DNA from: Notoacmeibacter marinus
Lineage (GTDB): Bacteria; Pseudomonadota; Alphaproteobacteria; Rhizobiales; Rhizobiaceae
DNA: 64,000 nucleotides
Assembly: GCF_002238045.1 (NCBI RefSeq)
Contig: NZ_NBYO01000001.1
Span: 186,001 to 250,000, forward strand
Direction of reading: 5' to 3'
Below are positions 18,501 to 26,278 of this stretch, in pieces. Positions within the stretch are counted from its first letter, which is position 1, and every line of letters begins with the position of its first letter. The position numbers and the translations under genes were made by a program. The notes beneath the pieces were generated by a model that was given only the letters and a program-made list of their open reading frames with translations, was not told where the DNA came from and did no database searches.

Positions 18501-19060
18501 TTTTGAGAGCGCGGCTTGAAGATATCGTCCGCTTCTTCGTTAATTCTCAGCTGCAGCCGGCGCAGCCCGACCAGGCCGGAGGACGCGGCAAGGAGGCTGC
18601 AGCCAAGATCGGCGTCGGTCTCGCCAGCCAGAACGGCACCGCCCTGCCGAAGCGTTTCGGCGTCCAGCCCGTGTTCCCGGATAAACCGCTCGCGGTCCAG
18701 CCCACCCAGAAAGGCATCCAGCGCATCGTCCGGCAGGGTCTCGCCCGTATCCGGATCACTGAGCGCGGCCTTGTTGGCCTTGCGGCGGACAAAGGCGAGC
18801 GTCGCGCCGTCCTTGCGCAGCAATTCACCGCCCAGGCGCAGTTCCGGGAGCCGGAAACGGAAATCGACAGGCCGATGGCGCGCTTTGCCCGTATAACGCT
18901 GAGGAAAATCGAAAAGGAGGTCGCCAATGGATTGCAGGACCGTGGACTTGCCGGCCTCGTTCGGCCCGTAGATCAGATGAACCTTGGCATCCGACCGGAA
19001 GCCAATGCGCCGATCTGCGAAATGCCCGTAGGCGATCAGGTCCAGATAGCGAATATGCAT
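15599..19060 (-). CDS. YhaN/SbcC-like SMC-type ATPase
   Basis: A 1153-aa ABC/SMC-type ATPase with the layout of SbcC, Rad50 and YhaN. The N-terminal Walker A is at residues 32-40 (GPNEAGKST), two long coiled-coil arms fill the middle, and the C-terminal half-site has a signature-like stretch (SGTLSEGTGDQLYLALRLA) and Walker B (LPPFIGDDLFASFDDD). The N-terminal text around Walker A, plus FRLPELRLGGELLRKDG, is characteristic of the YhaN branch rather than classical SbcC. It lies 8 bp downstream of the metallophosphoesterase gene, the usual YhaO-YhaN operon. The pair probably processes DNA ends or hairpins. No zinc hook (CxxC) is visible at the coil tip. Confidence 0.88.
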   Translation of the reverse strand: MHIRYLDLIAYGHFADRRIGFRSDAKVHLIYGPNEAGKSTVLQSIGDLLFDFPQRYTGKARHRPVDFRFRLPELRLGGELLRKDGATLAFVRRKANKAALSDPDTGETLPDDALDAFLGGLDRERFIREHGLDAETLRQGGAVLAGETDADLGCSLLAASSGLVGLRRLQLRINEEADDIFKPRSQKSQFALARAERDAARNDERDTDIVLSAREWRDNEAAIRDNAVAQDETRQKLAQLDQRHRDLSRRIALRPALRHLDEARRDLAVFDDLADLPDGLADRIDAALAEQDAASRALADAETRRTRLTEQLERYAPDQALVAAMPAVKELAENLGAFREWQEHTPKLTERLTTQKAEEARWWRELDPKADGGGLALPSIAERSHLNQQALRLQRLLASRQSRFDEMAELAERMRREDNTEDAKALPDLPRSLRLAADLSLVFEPLDQAIERRAEAQRAIVEAGEAALRLDPPVEALAYKIGLVWPSDSDIDEALGRHTALTTDQSRLETRLAELESAMAEGRRRAGEGDAAEQLPDRMDLQNARMERDSGLAHLQAGRGDWADALKAVAAADRIADRLIDDADAMAARRQERVERERLALQRNDIVRKLETVRQAMDRWQEDWATLFETLSVKPPASARAANWMGRLRSLRDAVAAANASQDKADSIIDRADGHRPALLELAASVVLPDADTLAIDILWRAVARRLDGLAQEDRARQTERAVMDERRKSYGHAESEYQRLSAEIAAMRTALKADLSGFSLPDDVMPETVFAILEGFNNLSETRAKIAETERRLAGIDDKNAAFRRSAQELIERLMPDAAGDSLDSAVGTLRDRCEEAASLARRVADLRGEYAEADEALSRAKTRGQEAEATLAACAALLPEGAELPAVAERLRERERAARTLVEQQRRFSDLADGLPEEDVRQAVEAMDQTSARDELMRLEDEKGTAEEERERHRLEAGRLLERKATLGARRGSELAAFRRQAAEERMANAAREWGRLRAASILLDAAMDHYARSVPNAALTEAGRLFETLTGGAFSGLSEDLDSEGKPILIVQRADGGTMPVSGTLSEGTGDQLYLALRLAWLKERAERNDLPPFIGDDLFASFDDDRTEAGLRAFAEIAPAVQPILFTHHKAVAETAQRTLGDGLDLIEL

Positions 19061-19068
19061 GGCCGGAC

Positions 19069-20322
19069 CTACTGCTCTTCGGCGCGCGCGAGCAAAGTGG
19101 CGCGGCCTTCGGCAAGAATGGCATCGATCTCGCCTTCGAACTGTTCCGATCCGCCCGTCATATGACGGCCGATCTGTGCCATCGTTTCGGTGATCTTCTC
19201 CTGCACGGCGGGATCTGTCGCAGCCTCCGACAGGAGTGTTTTCAGATCGAAATCGCCGGCAGCAAGAATGTTCGCGGCTCGGGCGTCCGCCTCTTCAGTC
19301 CTGACGGGAGCAGTGCGCAGAACCACTTTCTCGATGCGAATATCGTCACGCCGGCGGTCCGCCGCAGCCTGGGCTTCCGCCATCCGTTTCTCGTGACCGA
19401 TTGCGATCAACGCATCATGGATCGATCCCTCGCCGCCGATCACGATCCGGGCCGCGTGAAGGGTCTCGACGCCCGGTTCGACAACGGTTGCGAACTGATC
19501 GCTCAACCCATCCCACAATTCCTGCATTTCGTTCAGACCCTCAATGTCGACGCCGATCTGCAGAAACTGCCCGCTATCGACAATGAGGCGCTCCGGCGGG
19601 CCTGCGATGTGGCCGTCTTCCACCATGACGAGAACAGCGCCCTTCGGCCCCTGTTCGCGGATCGAACGGCCCTGAAGATTGCCGGGATAGACGATCATCG
19701 GATCGCTGTGACGGACCATTTCGAATTCATGGCTGTGGCCCAGAGCCCAGTAGTCGTAACCACGCGCGACAAGATCGGCGGGTGTGCAGGGCGCGTAACT
19801 GCCATGACCCTGCCGACCATCGAGAGAAGTATGAAGAAGGCCGATATTGAACCAGCCCTCTTTCGGTACCGGATAACGGCTTGCCAGATTGTCCGGACAG
19901 GCCCGGTCCGCAAAGCCCTGCCCGTGGATCGCGACGCGTAGATGCTCCAACGCGACCGTCTCCGGCGCGTCGGTCGAAAGCTCCCTTACATTGTCCGGCA
20001 AGGTGATTTCGCGCCGCACGACGCTGCGCGCGTCGTGGTTGCCGCGCAGCATGAAGACCGGAATGCCGGCTCGTGCCAATCGCGCCATCTGGGCAGCGAA
20101 ATCCAGCCCGGTGGACAGATCCTGCCATTCACCATCATAGATATCGCCAGCCAGCAACAAAAAGGCGGCTTCCGCCTCGATCGTCCGGTCGACAAGCCTG
20201 CTGAGCGCGGTACGGGTCGCCTGGGCGAAATGCCGCGCGGTCGCTTCGTCACGAATCGCCAGACCGTGAAATCGGGTACCAAGATGCAGATCGGCGGCGT
20301 GGACGAAGCAGAATTGGGACAA
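19069..20322 (-). CDS. YhaO/SbcD-like DNA repair metallophosphoesterase
   Basis: A 417-aa calcineurin-like phosphoesterase of the Mre11/SbcD/YhaO kind. The metal-binding motifs appear in order: D10-x-H12 in FVHAADLHLG, GDIYDG, RGNHDAR, LLHTSLDG and WALGHSHEFE. These build the two-metal site used to cut DNA. It is the first gene of a two-gene minus-strand operon with the YhaN-like ATPase. The C-terminal part (about residues 290-417) is helical and would cap or bind the ATPase coils. I see no special promoter in the 144 bases up to the tRNA. Confidence 0.9.
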   Translation of the reverse strand: MSQFCFVHAADLHLGTRFHGLAIRDEATARHFAQATRTALSRLVDRTIEAEAAFLLLAGDIYDGEWQDLSTGLDFAAQMARLARAGIPVFMLRGNHDARSVVRREITLPDNVRELSTDAPETVALEHLRVAIHGQGFADRACPDNLASRYPVPKEGWFNIGLLHTSLDGRQGHGSYAPCTPADLVARGYDYWALGHSHEFEMVRHSDPMIVYPGNLQGRSIREQGPKGAVLVMVEDGHIAGPPERLIVDSGQFLQIGVDIEGLNEMQELWDGLSDQFATVVEPGVETLHAARIVIGGEGSIHDALIAIGHEKRMAEAQAAADRRRDDIRIEKVVLRTAPVRTEEADARAANILAAGDFDLKTLLSEAATDPAVQEKITETMAQIGRHMTGGSEQFEGEIDAILAEGRATLLARAEEQ

Positions 20323-20466
20323 GGCTGACCTATCGGGCGAATCGGTGGATCAGAGTGCCATGGTAACTGCTGCAGGCGAAAGGCGAGCGCCGATCCCATG
20401 CACATGAGAATGGGCCAGGTTGCAACGCTCGGCCGTCAGGCGGCCAGATCAGTGGGAAAAGGGAAA

Positions 20467-20543
20467 TGGTACGGTCGGGTGGAGTTGAACCACCGACCTC
20501 AGGAGCCACAATCCTGCGCTCTAACCAACTGAGCTACGACCGC
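20467..20543 (-). tRNA. tRNA-His (GTG)
   Basis: On the minus strand the sequence folds as a normal cloverleaf of 77 bases with encoded CCA. The anticodon stem CAGGA/TCCTG encloses TTGTGGC, giving anticodon GTG (His). The acceptor stem GCGGTCG / CGACCGT has a G1:U72 wobble pair and discriminator A73, and the base before G1 is T, so no G-1 is encoded. These are the features of the unusual tRNA-His of many alphaproteobacteria. It stands alone between the YhaO-like gene and the phasin gene. Confidence 0.95.
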
Positions 20544-20652
20544 ACATTGCCGGGCGGCGAATGCGTCCAGCGAAGGCTCCATACAGGCGAGAGCCGCGCC
20601 TTTCAAGGGCTAAGATTTGCTGTGGGCCGCCAATTATCGGCAACTCAAAAAC

Positions 20653-20683
20653 AAACCGCCATGCCGGTCAGGCATGGCGGTTT
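20653..20683 (-). terminator. Rho-independent terminator of the phasin gene
   Basis: A 13-bp perfect stem (AAACCGCCATGCC / GGCATGGCGGTTT) with a 5-base loop lies 33 bases after the phasin stop. On the minus strand it runs into TTTGTTTTTG. Confidence 0.85.
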
Positions 20684-20715
20684 CAACCGTTCGTGAACGG
20701 ATAGCGTTTCGGCGC

Positions 20716-21252
20716 TTAGCGCGACATGCCGTCAACGGCCTTCGTGAAGGCTTCACGCGCGGGCTTGGACACTTCTTCCACGGCGCCGGACGTTACGTTC
20801 TGCATTTCCTTGGCCTGAGCGATATTCATCTCGGCCTGCTGCCGCAGAAAAGCCGTCTGGATTTCAAGAAACTCGCTGATCGACTTAACACCCATCAGCC
20901 GCTCGACGTGATCGAACGCGGCCTGCGACTGCTGGCGGGCATTCTCGATGCTCTTCTTCGACACAGTCTGAACAGCCGAACGAACGGTCTCGACCGATTC
21001 TTCGAGCGCCTTGTGGTTCTCTTCAGCCTGGGACTTGAACTTGGCGTAGGCTTCCTGGGTCTGCGCCATGCCCTTCTCGGCAAAGCTGCGGAACTGCTCG
21101 GATACGGCGTCCGAATTGAAGTTGGCCATGGCAGCCGTCGCGGCGTCGTTCACCTGCTTTGCTGCGGTCTCGACCGTCTTCTTGGCTGCTTCGGGAGCGT
21201 CATTCGCGGTCGCGTCGTTGATCGAACCGGTTTTCGTTGTTGCACGAGCCAT
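20716..21252 (-). CDS. Phasin (polyhydroxyalkanoate granule protein)
   Basis: A 178-aa helical protein without Cys, rich in Ala, Glu, Gln and Lys, matching the phasin_2 family of Rhizobiales. Examples are KALEESVETVRSAVQTVSKKS and FLEIQTAFLRQQAEMNIAQAKEM (read in parts). Phasins coat polyhydroxybutyrate granules and limit their size. The N-terminal 30 residues are low complexity. The ATG at 21252 has AAGGAGAA about 6 bases upstream. A perfect EcfG promoter lies about 50 bases upstream, with TGC-rich dyads further on, and a strong terminator follows. It is a single-gene transcript. No pha synthase is in the window. Confidence 0.9.
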   Translation of the reverse strand: MARATTKTGSINDATANDAPEAAKKTVETAAKQVNDAATAAMANFNSDAVSEQFRSFAEKGMAQTQEAYAKFKSQAEENHKALEESVETVRSAVQTVSKKSIENARQQSQAAFDHVERLMGVKSISEFLEIQTAFLRQQAEMNIAQAKEMQNVTSGAVEEVSKPAREAFTKAVDGMSR

Positions 21253-21299
21253 GAGATAATTCTCCTTCCTCTACAATTGCCGACGCACCGTTCTTGGAA

Positions 21300-21324
21300 A
21301 ACGGAGTGTCGGCCGGCTTGTTCC
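21300..21324 (-). promoter_or_regulatory. Sigma-EcfG-type promoter of the phasin gene
   Basis: The minus strand reads GGAAC, 16 bases, CGTT, a full consensus match. The predicted start near 21293 leaves a leader of about 40 bases. The -10 neighbourhood ACACTCCGTT is shared with the promoter at 10650-10674. Confidence 0.7.
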
Positions 21325-21352
21325 TGCTACGGTTAAATATAGGCATTATTTT

Positions 21353-21381
21353 TTGCGTTGCAACATTTATTTTGCAGTGCA
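21353..21381. promoter_or_regulatory. TGC-rich dyads, candidate PhaR sites
   Basis: Two small TGC-rich inverted repeats, TTGCGTTGCAA at 21353-21363 and TTGCAGTGCA at 21372-21381, lie 29 bases upstream of the phasin -35 box in an AT-rich stretch. PhaR, the repressor that senses PHB, binds TGC-rich dyads upstream of phasin genes in related bacteria, so these are plausible targets. No phaR gene is present here. Confidence 0.35.
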
Positions 21382-21506
21382 TCATTTTGAGCTGTTAACC
21401 GTGGCTTCGTACGGTCGGTGTTAGCCGGTTTACGTGACGATCGTGCTTTGATTAATTAATGAAGTGTAAACTGGGCCACACGCGCGCCGCCCAAGCAGGA
21501 CCATTC

Positions 21507-24500
21507 ATGCGCCTATACCCCTTTATCGATATCGCGGTGCTTCCGCAGGTGCGCGAGAGTTTCTCCAAGGGTGAGGCTCTGGCGGTCCTGAGCGAAGACG
21601 CCGCCGAGATATTGTGGATCAACGGCCCGGGCGCCGCATTTTTCGGTTCCGATGCGATCGAGGACTGGATCGGCGAAGCGACGCCATTGCAAGCTCAGGC
21701 CCGGCGGCAGGTGCGGGCGGCGGGCAGCGGCCCTTTGCCGCGCCCGCTTCTGCTGCGCATGGACCGCAGCGTAACGCAGCGCCAAGTGGCCATCAAAGCG
21801 AGTCGTATTGACCTGCCGGATGGAAGCCGCGGCATTCTGGTCATCGCACCGGGCACGGGAGAAGAAAACGCACTGTCCGGCTTCTCGGACGACAAGACGG
21901 TTGCGGCTCTTCTCAATGAGACCGGTGCGCGCATTGTCGGCGACCCGCGACTGGACGAGATCGACCCCTCGCCGGAAGACCTCTTGGTCATGCGCAACCG
22001 ACTGGACCGGGAAGGCGCAGCTTCCGTCAAGCGGCGTATCCAGACCGGACAGGGCCTGGTACCGGCCGCACTTGGCGATCTGGGTGGCGAGCCGAAGCGG
22101 TTCATCCTCTTCATGTTTCTGGAACCGGCATCCAACGCTGCACCTGTCGCCGTAGCTTCGGAGGACGCGCAGCCGGCAACGCTGCGTTTTCTTTGGGAAA
22201 CCGATTCTGACGGTCGCTTTGCGATCGTCTCCGAGCCCTTCAAACGTGTCGTCGGGTCGACCGCAGCCGTCGAGGACCGTCTTTTCCAGGACGTCATGAC
22301 CCGCCTCGGTCTCGACCCGCAGGGCCGTTTGTCATCCCTGATGCAACGGCAGGAAACCTGGTCGGGTCAGACAGTCCTCTGGCCGATCGCCAAGACGTCG
22401 GATGCTGTTCCGACCGATCTGGCGGCTCTGCCGCTCTTCGACCGCGAGCGCCGTTTTCTCGGTTATCGCGGCTATGGGGTCGCACATCTGTTGCAAATCG
22501 CGCCCGATCCCGAACGGCGCGGAATGGGCTTTGGCGATGCTTGGCCAGACCAGAGCGAACCGCCTGTTGCAACCGGAAAGGACGATGGCGTCAGTGTCGA
22601 GAGCGGGGCCGGGGCCGGGACGACGCCCGTGGCGAATGTCCTGTTCGAGCCTCCGGCCCTCACCCCGTCGCTCTTGAGACGACGAAGCGATCGACCGGAT
22701 AACAACCGGACGCGAAAGGCATTGACCGACGCGGAAACGCTGGCCTTCCAGACGATCGGCGCGCGTTTGCGCGAAGAGAGCGATCCTGAACCTGAAGCAT
22801 CGGACGCCGAAGGCATCCAAACGGAAACTGGGGACGCTGAGCCAGATACATCTTTCGCCGATCCGCGAGAGTCGGTGCAGGAACCGGACGCTCATGCCCT
22901 GTCGCCGGATGCGCGAGCCGCAGAATTTGTCGAGGAAGAATCCACTCCTGACAAAGTTTTGCCGGCTGGTGGTGACGAGACCGAGCTCAATGACGAGATC
23001 GCCCGCCTCGCGATAGAGGCGATGGGCTGGCAACGCAGCAACAAAGCCGATCCGGCTTTGATAGCTAGGCTTGCCGCGCTTTCCGACCGCAATCCAACGA
23101 ATGACGGGAAGCCGCGCCCGGCCGATGAGATAGCCGATAGCGAAGCGATCGGGGGCGGGACCAGCGAAACGACAGCGGAGGTCGGAGGCGACTCTCCGGT
23201 CGATGACACGCAAGATGAAAGCGGGGCGCATCCTGTTTCCATCGAGAACGGGGTGGCCGATCTCGTCACCGATGAACCTGACGCCAGCAGCGACTTGGAC
23301 GACGCGGGGGCCGAGCCCGATCGATCGTCTGTTTTTGCGCAAGCCGACGAGGTCGATCCTATCGGTCGAGGTCCCGAAACCGATAAGAGCGATGAAACCG
23401 TTCCTGATGCCGCGATAGAGGTCAAAGAACCCGAAAATGCGGCTCAGCTCGATATTGAGGCGGCTGCCGCGCCCCTACCGCGCAGCACGCATCTGACACC
23501 ATCGGCGCTGGCCTTTCTCCCGGTGCCGTCGCTGGTGCTCGATCGTGGTCGGATCGCCTATGCTTCGCGCGCGCTGCTCGACCTCACCGGCTATCCGGAC
23601 GTGGCGGCGATGGAGACGGCCGGCGGCTTTGCCGAACTGTTCGGCGAACCCGAGACAGACGGAAATGAACGCCCTGACGGCCCACCGCTGCGCATCGTCA
23701 AGGCGAACGGCGCCATTGCCGCGATCCATGCGCAGATGCAGGCCATCGGGTGGAATGGCGCCAGCGCGCTTCTCTTCGCGTTTACCCCTGTGGGACCGCA
23801 GCCGCAAACAGATCGCCAGGACACCACCGACCGGACCAATCGTCTGACCGAGGACGAGGCCGCAAGGCGCGCCGAGGAGATCGCCGAGCCGTTGCGACGG
23901 CATGTCGATGAACTGTCCGCCATCTTGGATACGGCGACCGATGGCGTTATCATCCTGACGCCGGAAGGCGATATCCGCTCGATCAACCGGTCCGGCGAAG
24001 CATTATTCGGCGACGATGCCGATGCGCTGCGGAACCGGCCCTTCCGCCAGCTCTTCGCCTATGAAAGTCGCCTGACCATCGACAGCTACCTCGCTTCGCT
24101 GCGCGAAAGCGAAATGGCAAGCGTGCTCAACGATGGCCGCGAAGTCATCGGCAAAGAAAAGGGCGGCGGCTTCATTCCGCTGTTTATCACCCTCGGCAAA
24201 CTGCCGTTCGACAGCGGCTATTGCGTGGTCCTTCGCGACATTACACCATGGAAACGCGTGGAAAACGAACTGCGCGAGGCGCGCCGCGCGGCCGAAGACG
24301 CATCCGCCCAGAAAACGGAGTTCCTCGCGCGGGTCAGCCATGAAGTTCGCACCCCGCTGAATGCGATCATCGGCTTTTCCGAACTGATGATTTCGGAGCG
24401 GTTCGGCCCGGTCGGCAATCCCCGCTACCGCGACTATCTGCGCGACATCCAGAAATCGGGCACACACGTTCTGGATCTGGTGAACGACCTCCTGGACATT

Positions 24501-25007
24501 TCCAAGATCGAAGGCGGCCATCAGGAGATGGAATATGAAGCGCTCGGCCTGAACGAGGTGGTCGCTGAAGCCGTCGCCATGTTGCAGCCGCAGGCCAATG
24601 CCGAGCGAGTGATCATCCGCACCTCGATGCATTCGGGCCTGCCCGATGTGGTGGCCGATCCGCGGTCCGTCAAACAGGTGGCGATCAACCTCTTGACCAA
24701 TGCGGTCAAATTCACCGCCGCCGGCGGGCAGGTCATCGTTTCGACTGGCCGGAACCGGGACGGGTCGGTGACCTTGCGGTTTCGCGATAGCGGTATCGGG
24801 ATGAGCGAAGACGACATTTCGCAGGCACTGAAACCGTTCAAACAGATCAGCACGCTGCGCCGCAGCCGACGCGACGGGACCGGCCTTGGTCTTCCGCTGA
24901 CCAAGGCGCTGGTCGAAGCCAACAAGGCGCGGTTTTCGATCGAGAGCGAGCCGAATATCGGAACGCTGATCGAAGTGACGTTCCCGTCCGGCCGTGTCCT
25001 GAACTGA
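21507..25007 (+). CDS. PdhS-like sensor histidine kinase with long acidic linker
   Basis: A 1166-aa soluble histidine kinase resembling PdhS of Brucella and Rhizobium, a DivK-interacting kinase of the cell-cycle pathway. The order is: an N-terminal region with sensor-like sequence (YPFIDIAVLPQVRESFSKG...), an acidic, low-complexity stretch at about 395-655, a PAS-like segment near 660-720, a second PAS near 800-920, HisKA with His945 in SHEVRTPLNAIIGFSELM, and HATPase_c with NLLTNAVKF and GTGLGLPL. The segment ERFGPVGNPRYRDYL after the His is a hallmark of this family. No membrane span is evident. The ATG at 21507 has AGGA eight bases upstream and is preferred to the ATG at 21459. Divergent from the phasin gene. 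Confidence 0.85.
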   Translation: MRLYPFIDIAVLPQVRESFSKGEALAVLSEDAAEILWINGPGAAFFGSDAIEDWIGEATPLQAQARRQVRAAGSGPLPRPLLLRMDRSVTQRQVAIKASRIDLPDGSRGILVIAPGTGEENALSGFSDDKTVAALLNETGARIVGDPRLDEIDPSPEDLLVMRNRLDREGAASVKRRIQTGQGLVPAALGDLGGEPKRFILFMFLEPASNAAPVAVASEDAQPATLRFLWETDSDGRFAIVSEPFKRVVGSTAAVEDRLFQDVMTRLGLDPQGRLSSLMQRQETWSGQTVLWPIAKTSDAVPTDLAALPLFDRERRFLGYRGYGVAHLLQIAPDPERRGMGFGDAWPDQSEPPVATGKDDGVSVESGAGAGTTPVANVLFEPPALTPSLLRRRSDRPDNNRTRKALTDAETLAFQTIGARLREESDPEPEASDAEGIQTETGDAEPDTSFADPRESVQEPDAHALSPDARAAEFVEEESTPDKVLPAGGDETELNDEIARLAIEAMGWQRSNKADPALIARLAALSDRNPTNDGKPRPADEIADSEAIGGGTSETTAEVGGDSPVDDTQDESGAHPVSIENGVADLVTDEPDASSDLDDAGAEPDRSSVFAQADEVDPIGRGPETDKSDETVPDAAIEVKEPENAAQLDIEAAAAPLPRSTHLTPSALAFLPVPSLVLDRGRIAYASRALLDLTGYPDVAAMETAGGFAELFGEPETDGNERPDGPPLRIVKANGAIAAIHAQMQAIGWNGASALLFAFTPVGPQPQTDRQDTTDRTNRLTEDEAARRAEEIAEPLRRHVDELSAILDTATDGVIILTPEGDIRSINRSGEALFGDDADALRNRPFRQLFAYESRLTIDSYLASLRESEMASVLNDGREVIGKEKGGGFIPLFITLGKLPFDSGYCVVLRDITPWKRVENELREARRAAEDASAQKTEFLARVSHEVRTPLNAIIGFSELMISERFGPVGNPRYRDYLRDIQKSGTHVLDLVNDLLDISKIEGGHQEMEYEALGLNEVVAEAVAMLQPQANAERVIIRTSMHSGLPDVVADPRSVKQVAINLLTNAVKFTAAGGQVIVSTGRNRDGSVTLRFRDSGIGMSEDDISQALKPFKQISTLRRSRRDGTGLGLPLTKALVEANKARFSIESEPNIGTLIEVTFPSGRVLN

Positions 25008-25021
25008 TCTTGCTTCCAAAA

Positions 25022-25036
25022 CTGGAATCGTTCCAG
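25022..25036. promoter_or_regulatory. Perfect dyad CTGGAA-N3-TTCCAG upstream of the iron ABC genes
   Basis: A 15-base palindrome with centre TCG, 108 bases before the solute-binding protein start. The same dyad with centre ATA occurs at 58143-58157 before the di-haem/imelysin operon. The GAA-N3-TTC core matches the centre of the Irr/ICE iron box (TTTAGAA-N3-TTCTAAA in rhizobia), though the outer bases differ. Confidence 0.5.
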
Positions 25037-25078
25037 CCAACCGATCTTATCCTTGACCGTGAGCGTCGACTTTAAGAG

Positions 25079-25107
25079 AAGGCGTCATGGCTTCACGCCT
25101 TGAAGCC
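25079..25107 (+). promoter_or_regulatory. Two mutually exclusive hairpins in the iron-transporter leader
   Basis: AAGGCGT (25079-25085) pairs with ACGCCTT (25095-25101), and GGCTTC (25089-25094) pairs with GAAGCC (25102-25107). Each stem uses the other's loop, so only one can form. An in-frame ATG at 25087 with GAAGG just upstream lies within the structure, so it may influence which start is used. Confidence 0.35.
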
Positions 25108-25143
25108 TTGGAAAGACATCTTCTCGCTGTCACGGAGTTTCAA

Positions 25144-26193
25144 ATGATCGCATACGCCGCGAGGCTGGCCGCAGCCGCTACGCTCGTGTTTTCTTCCGGC
25201 CTGCTGGCCCCTGCCCAGGCCGCAGATGACACAACGGTCAATATTTACAGCTATCGGCAGCCGGACCTCATCAAGCCCGTGCTCGACGCCTTTACCAAGG
25301 AAACGGGCATCGAAACGCAGGTTCTGTTCATCAATAAGGGTTTGGAAGAGCGTGTGCAGGCCGAAGGTGAAAACTCACCTGTTGATCTCATCCTGTCGAC
25401 CGACATTTCGCGGTTGGTCAACGCCAAGGATATGGGCATCACCCAGCCGGTCGAGAGTGAAGAACTCGCCAGCGCCATCCCCGCCGAATATCGCGACGAA
25501 GAGGGCAACTGGTTCGGCCTGACCCGTAGGGGCCGCGTCATCTACGCCAGCAAGGAGCGCGTTGACACAGATGAAATGGACTATGCCGATCTGGCCGATG
25601 AGGCCAATCGCGGACGCATATGCATTCGCGACGGCCAGCATTCCTACAATCTGGGTCTCTTCGGCAGCCTGATTGCCCGCTGGGGCGAGGAAAAGACCGA
25701 AGAATGGATGGAAGGGCTGCGCGACAATCTGGCCCGCCGGCCGGACGGCAACGACCGCGCGCAGGCTCAGGGCATCTATTCGGGCGAATGCGATCTGGCG
25801 CTCGGCAACACCTACTATGTCGGCTTGATGCAGACCAACGAGAAGGAGCCGGAACAGCAAGAGTGGGCCAAGGCCATCAAGGTCATCTTCCCGACCATTG
25901 GCGAGTACGGCACGCATGTGAACATTTCCGGCATGGCGCTGGCCAAGCATGCGCCCAACGCCGAAGCAGCCAAGAAGCTGATGACATTCCTGGCTTCGGA
26001 CGAAGCGCAGCGGATCTATGCAGGTCAGGTGTTCGAATATCCGGTCAAGGACAGTGTGCCGGCGTCCGACATCGTCAAGGGCTTCGGCGAACTCGACGCG
26101 GACGACCTACCGCTTTCCGACGTGGCTTCGCATCGCCGCGCCGCATCGGAAATGGTGGACCGTGTCGGTCTCAACCAGGGACCGACAAACTGA
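25144..26193 (+). CDS. Ferric iron ABC transporter solute-binding protein (FbpA-like)
   Basis: A 349-aa periplasmic binding protein of the FbpA/FutA/SfuA type. A signal peptide of about 27 residues ends at AQA, before ADDTTVNIYSYRQPDL. The paired tyrosines of the iron site are seen in LGNTYYVGLM near residue 225, and the typical NISGMALAKHAPN segment follows. The preferred start is ATG 25144 (GGAG seven bases upstream, normal signal peptide). An in-frame ATG at 25087, also with a good ribosome site, would add 19 residues. It forms a unit with the permease gene 85 bases downstream. A candidate iron-responsive dyad lies upstream. Confidence 0.9.
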   Translation: MIAYAARLAAAATLVFSSGLLAPAQAADDTTVNIYSYRQPDLIKPVLDAFTKETGIETQVLFINKGLEERVQAEGENSPVDLILSTDISRLVNAKDMGITQPVESEELASAIPAEYRDEEGNWFGLTRRGRVIYASKERVDTDEMDYADLADEANRGRICIRDGQHSYNLGLFGSLIARWGEEKTEEWMEGLRDNLARRPDGNDRAQAQGIYSGECDLALGNTYYVGLMQTNEKEPEQQEWAKAIKVIFPTIGEYGTHVNISGMALAKHAPNAEAAKKLMTFLASDEAQRIYAGQVFEYPVKDSVPASDIVKGFGELDADDLPLSDVASHRRAASEMVDRVGLNQGPTN

Positions 26194-26278
26194 TCGGCTG
26201 CGATCACACTTTCGATAAAGGACGCATCGGCTGGATATCCCGGCCGGTGCGTTCACGCATGTTTCCGGTGCCGGTCTG

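Noticed and set aside
20653-20683. Palindrome near tRNA-His considered as an attachment site or repeat element
   Set aside because: It is a normal terminator for the phasin gene, with a T-run on the minus strand. No integrase or direct repeat of the tRNA end was found nearby.
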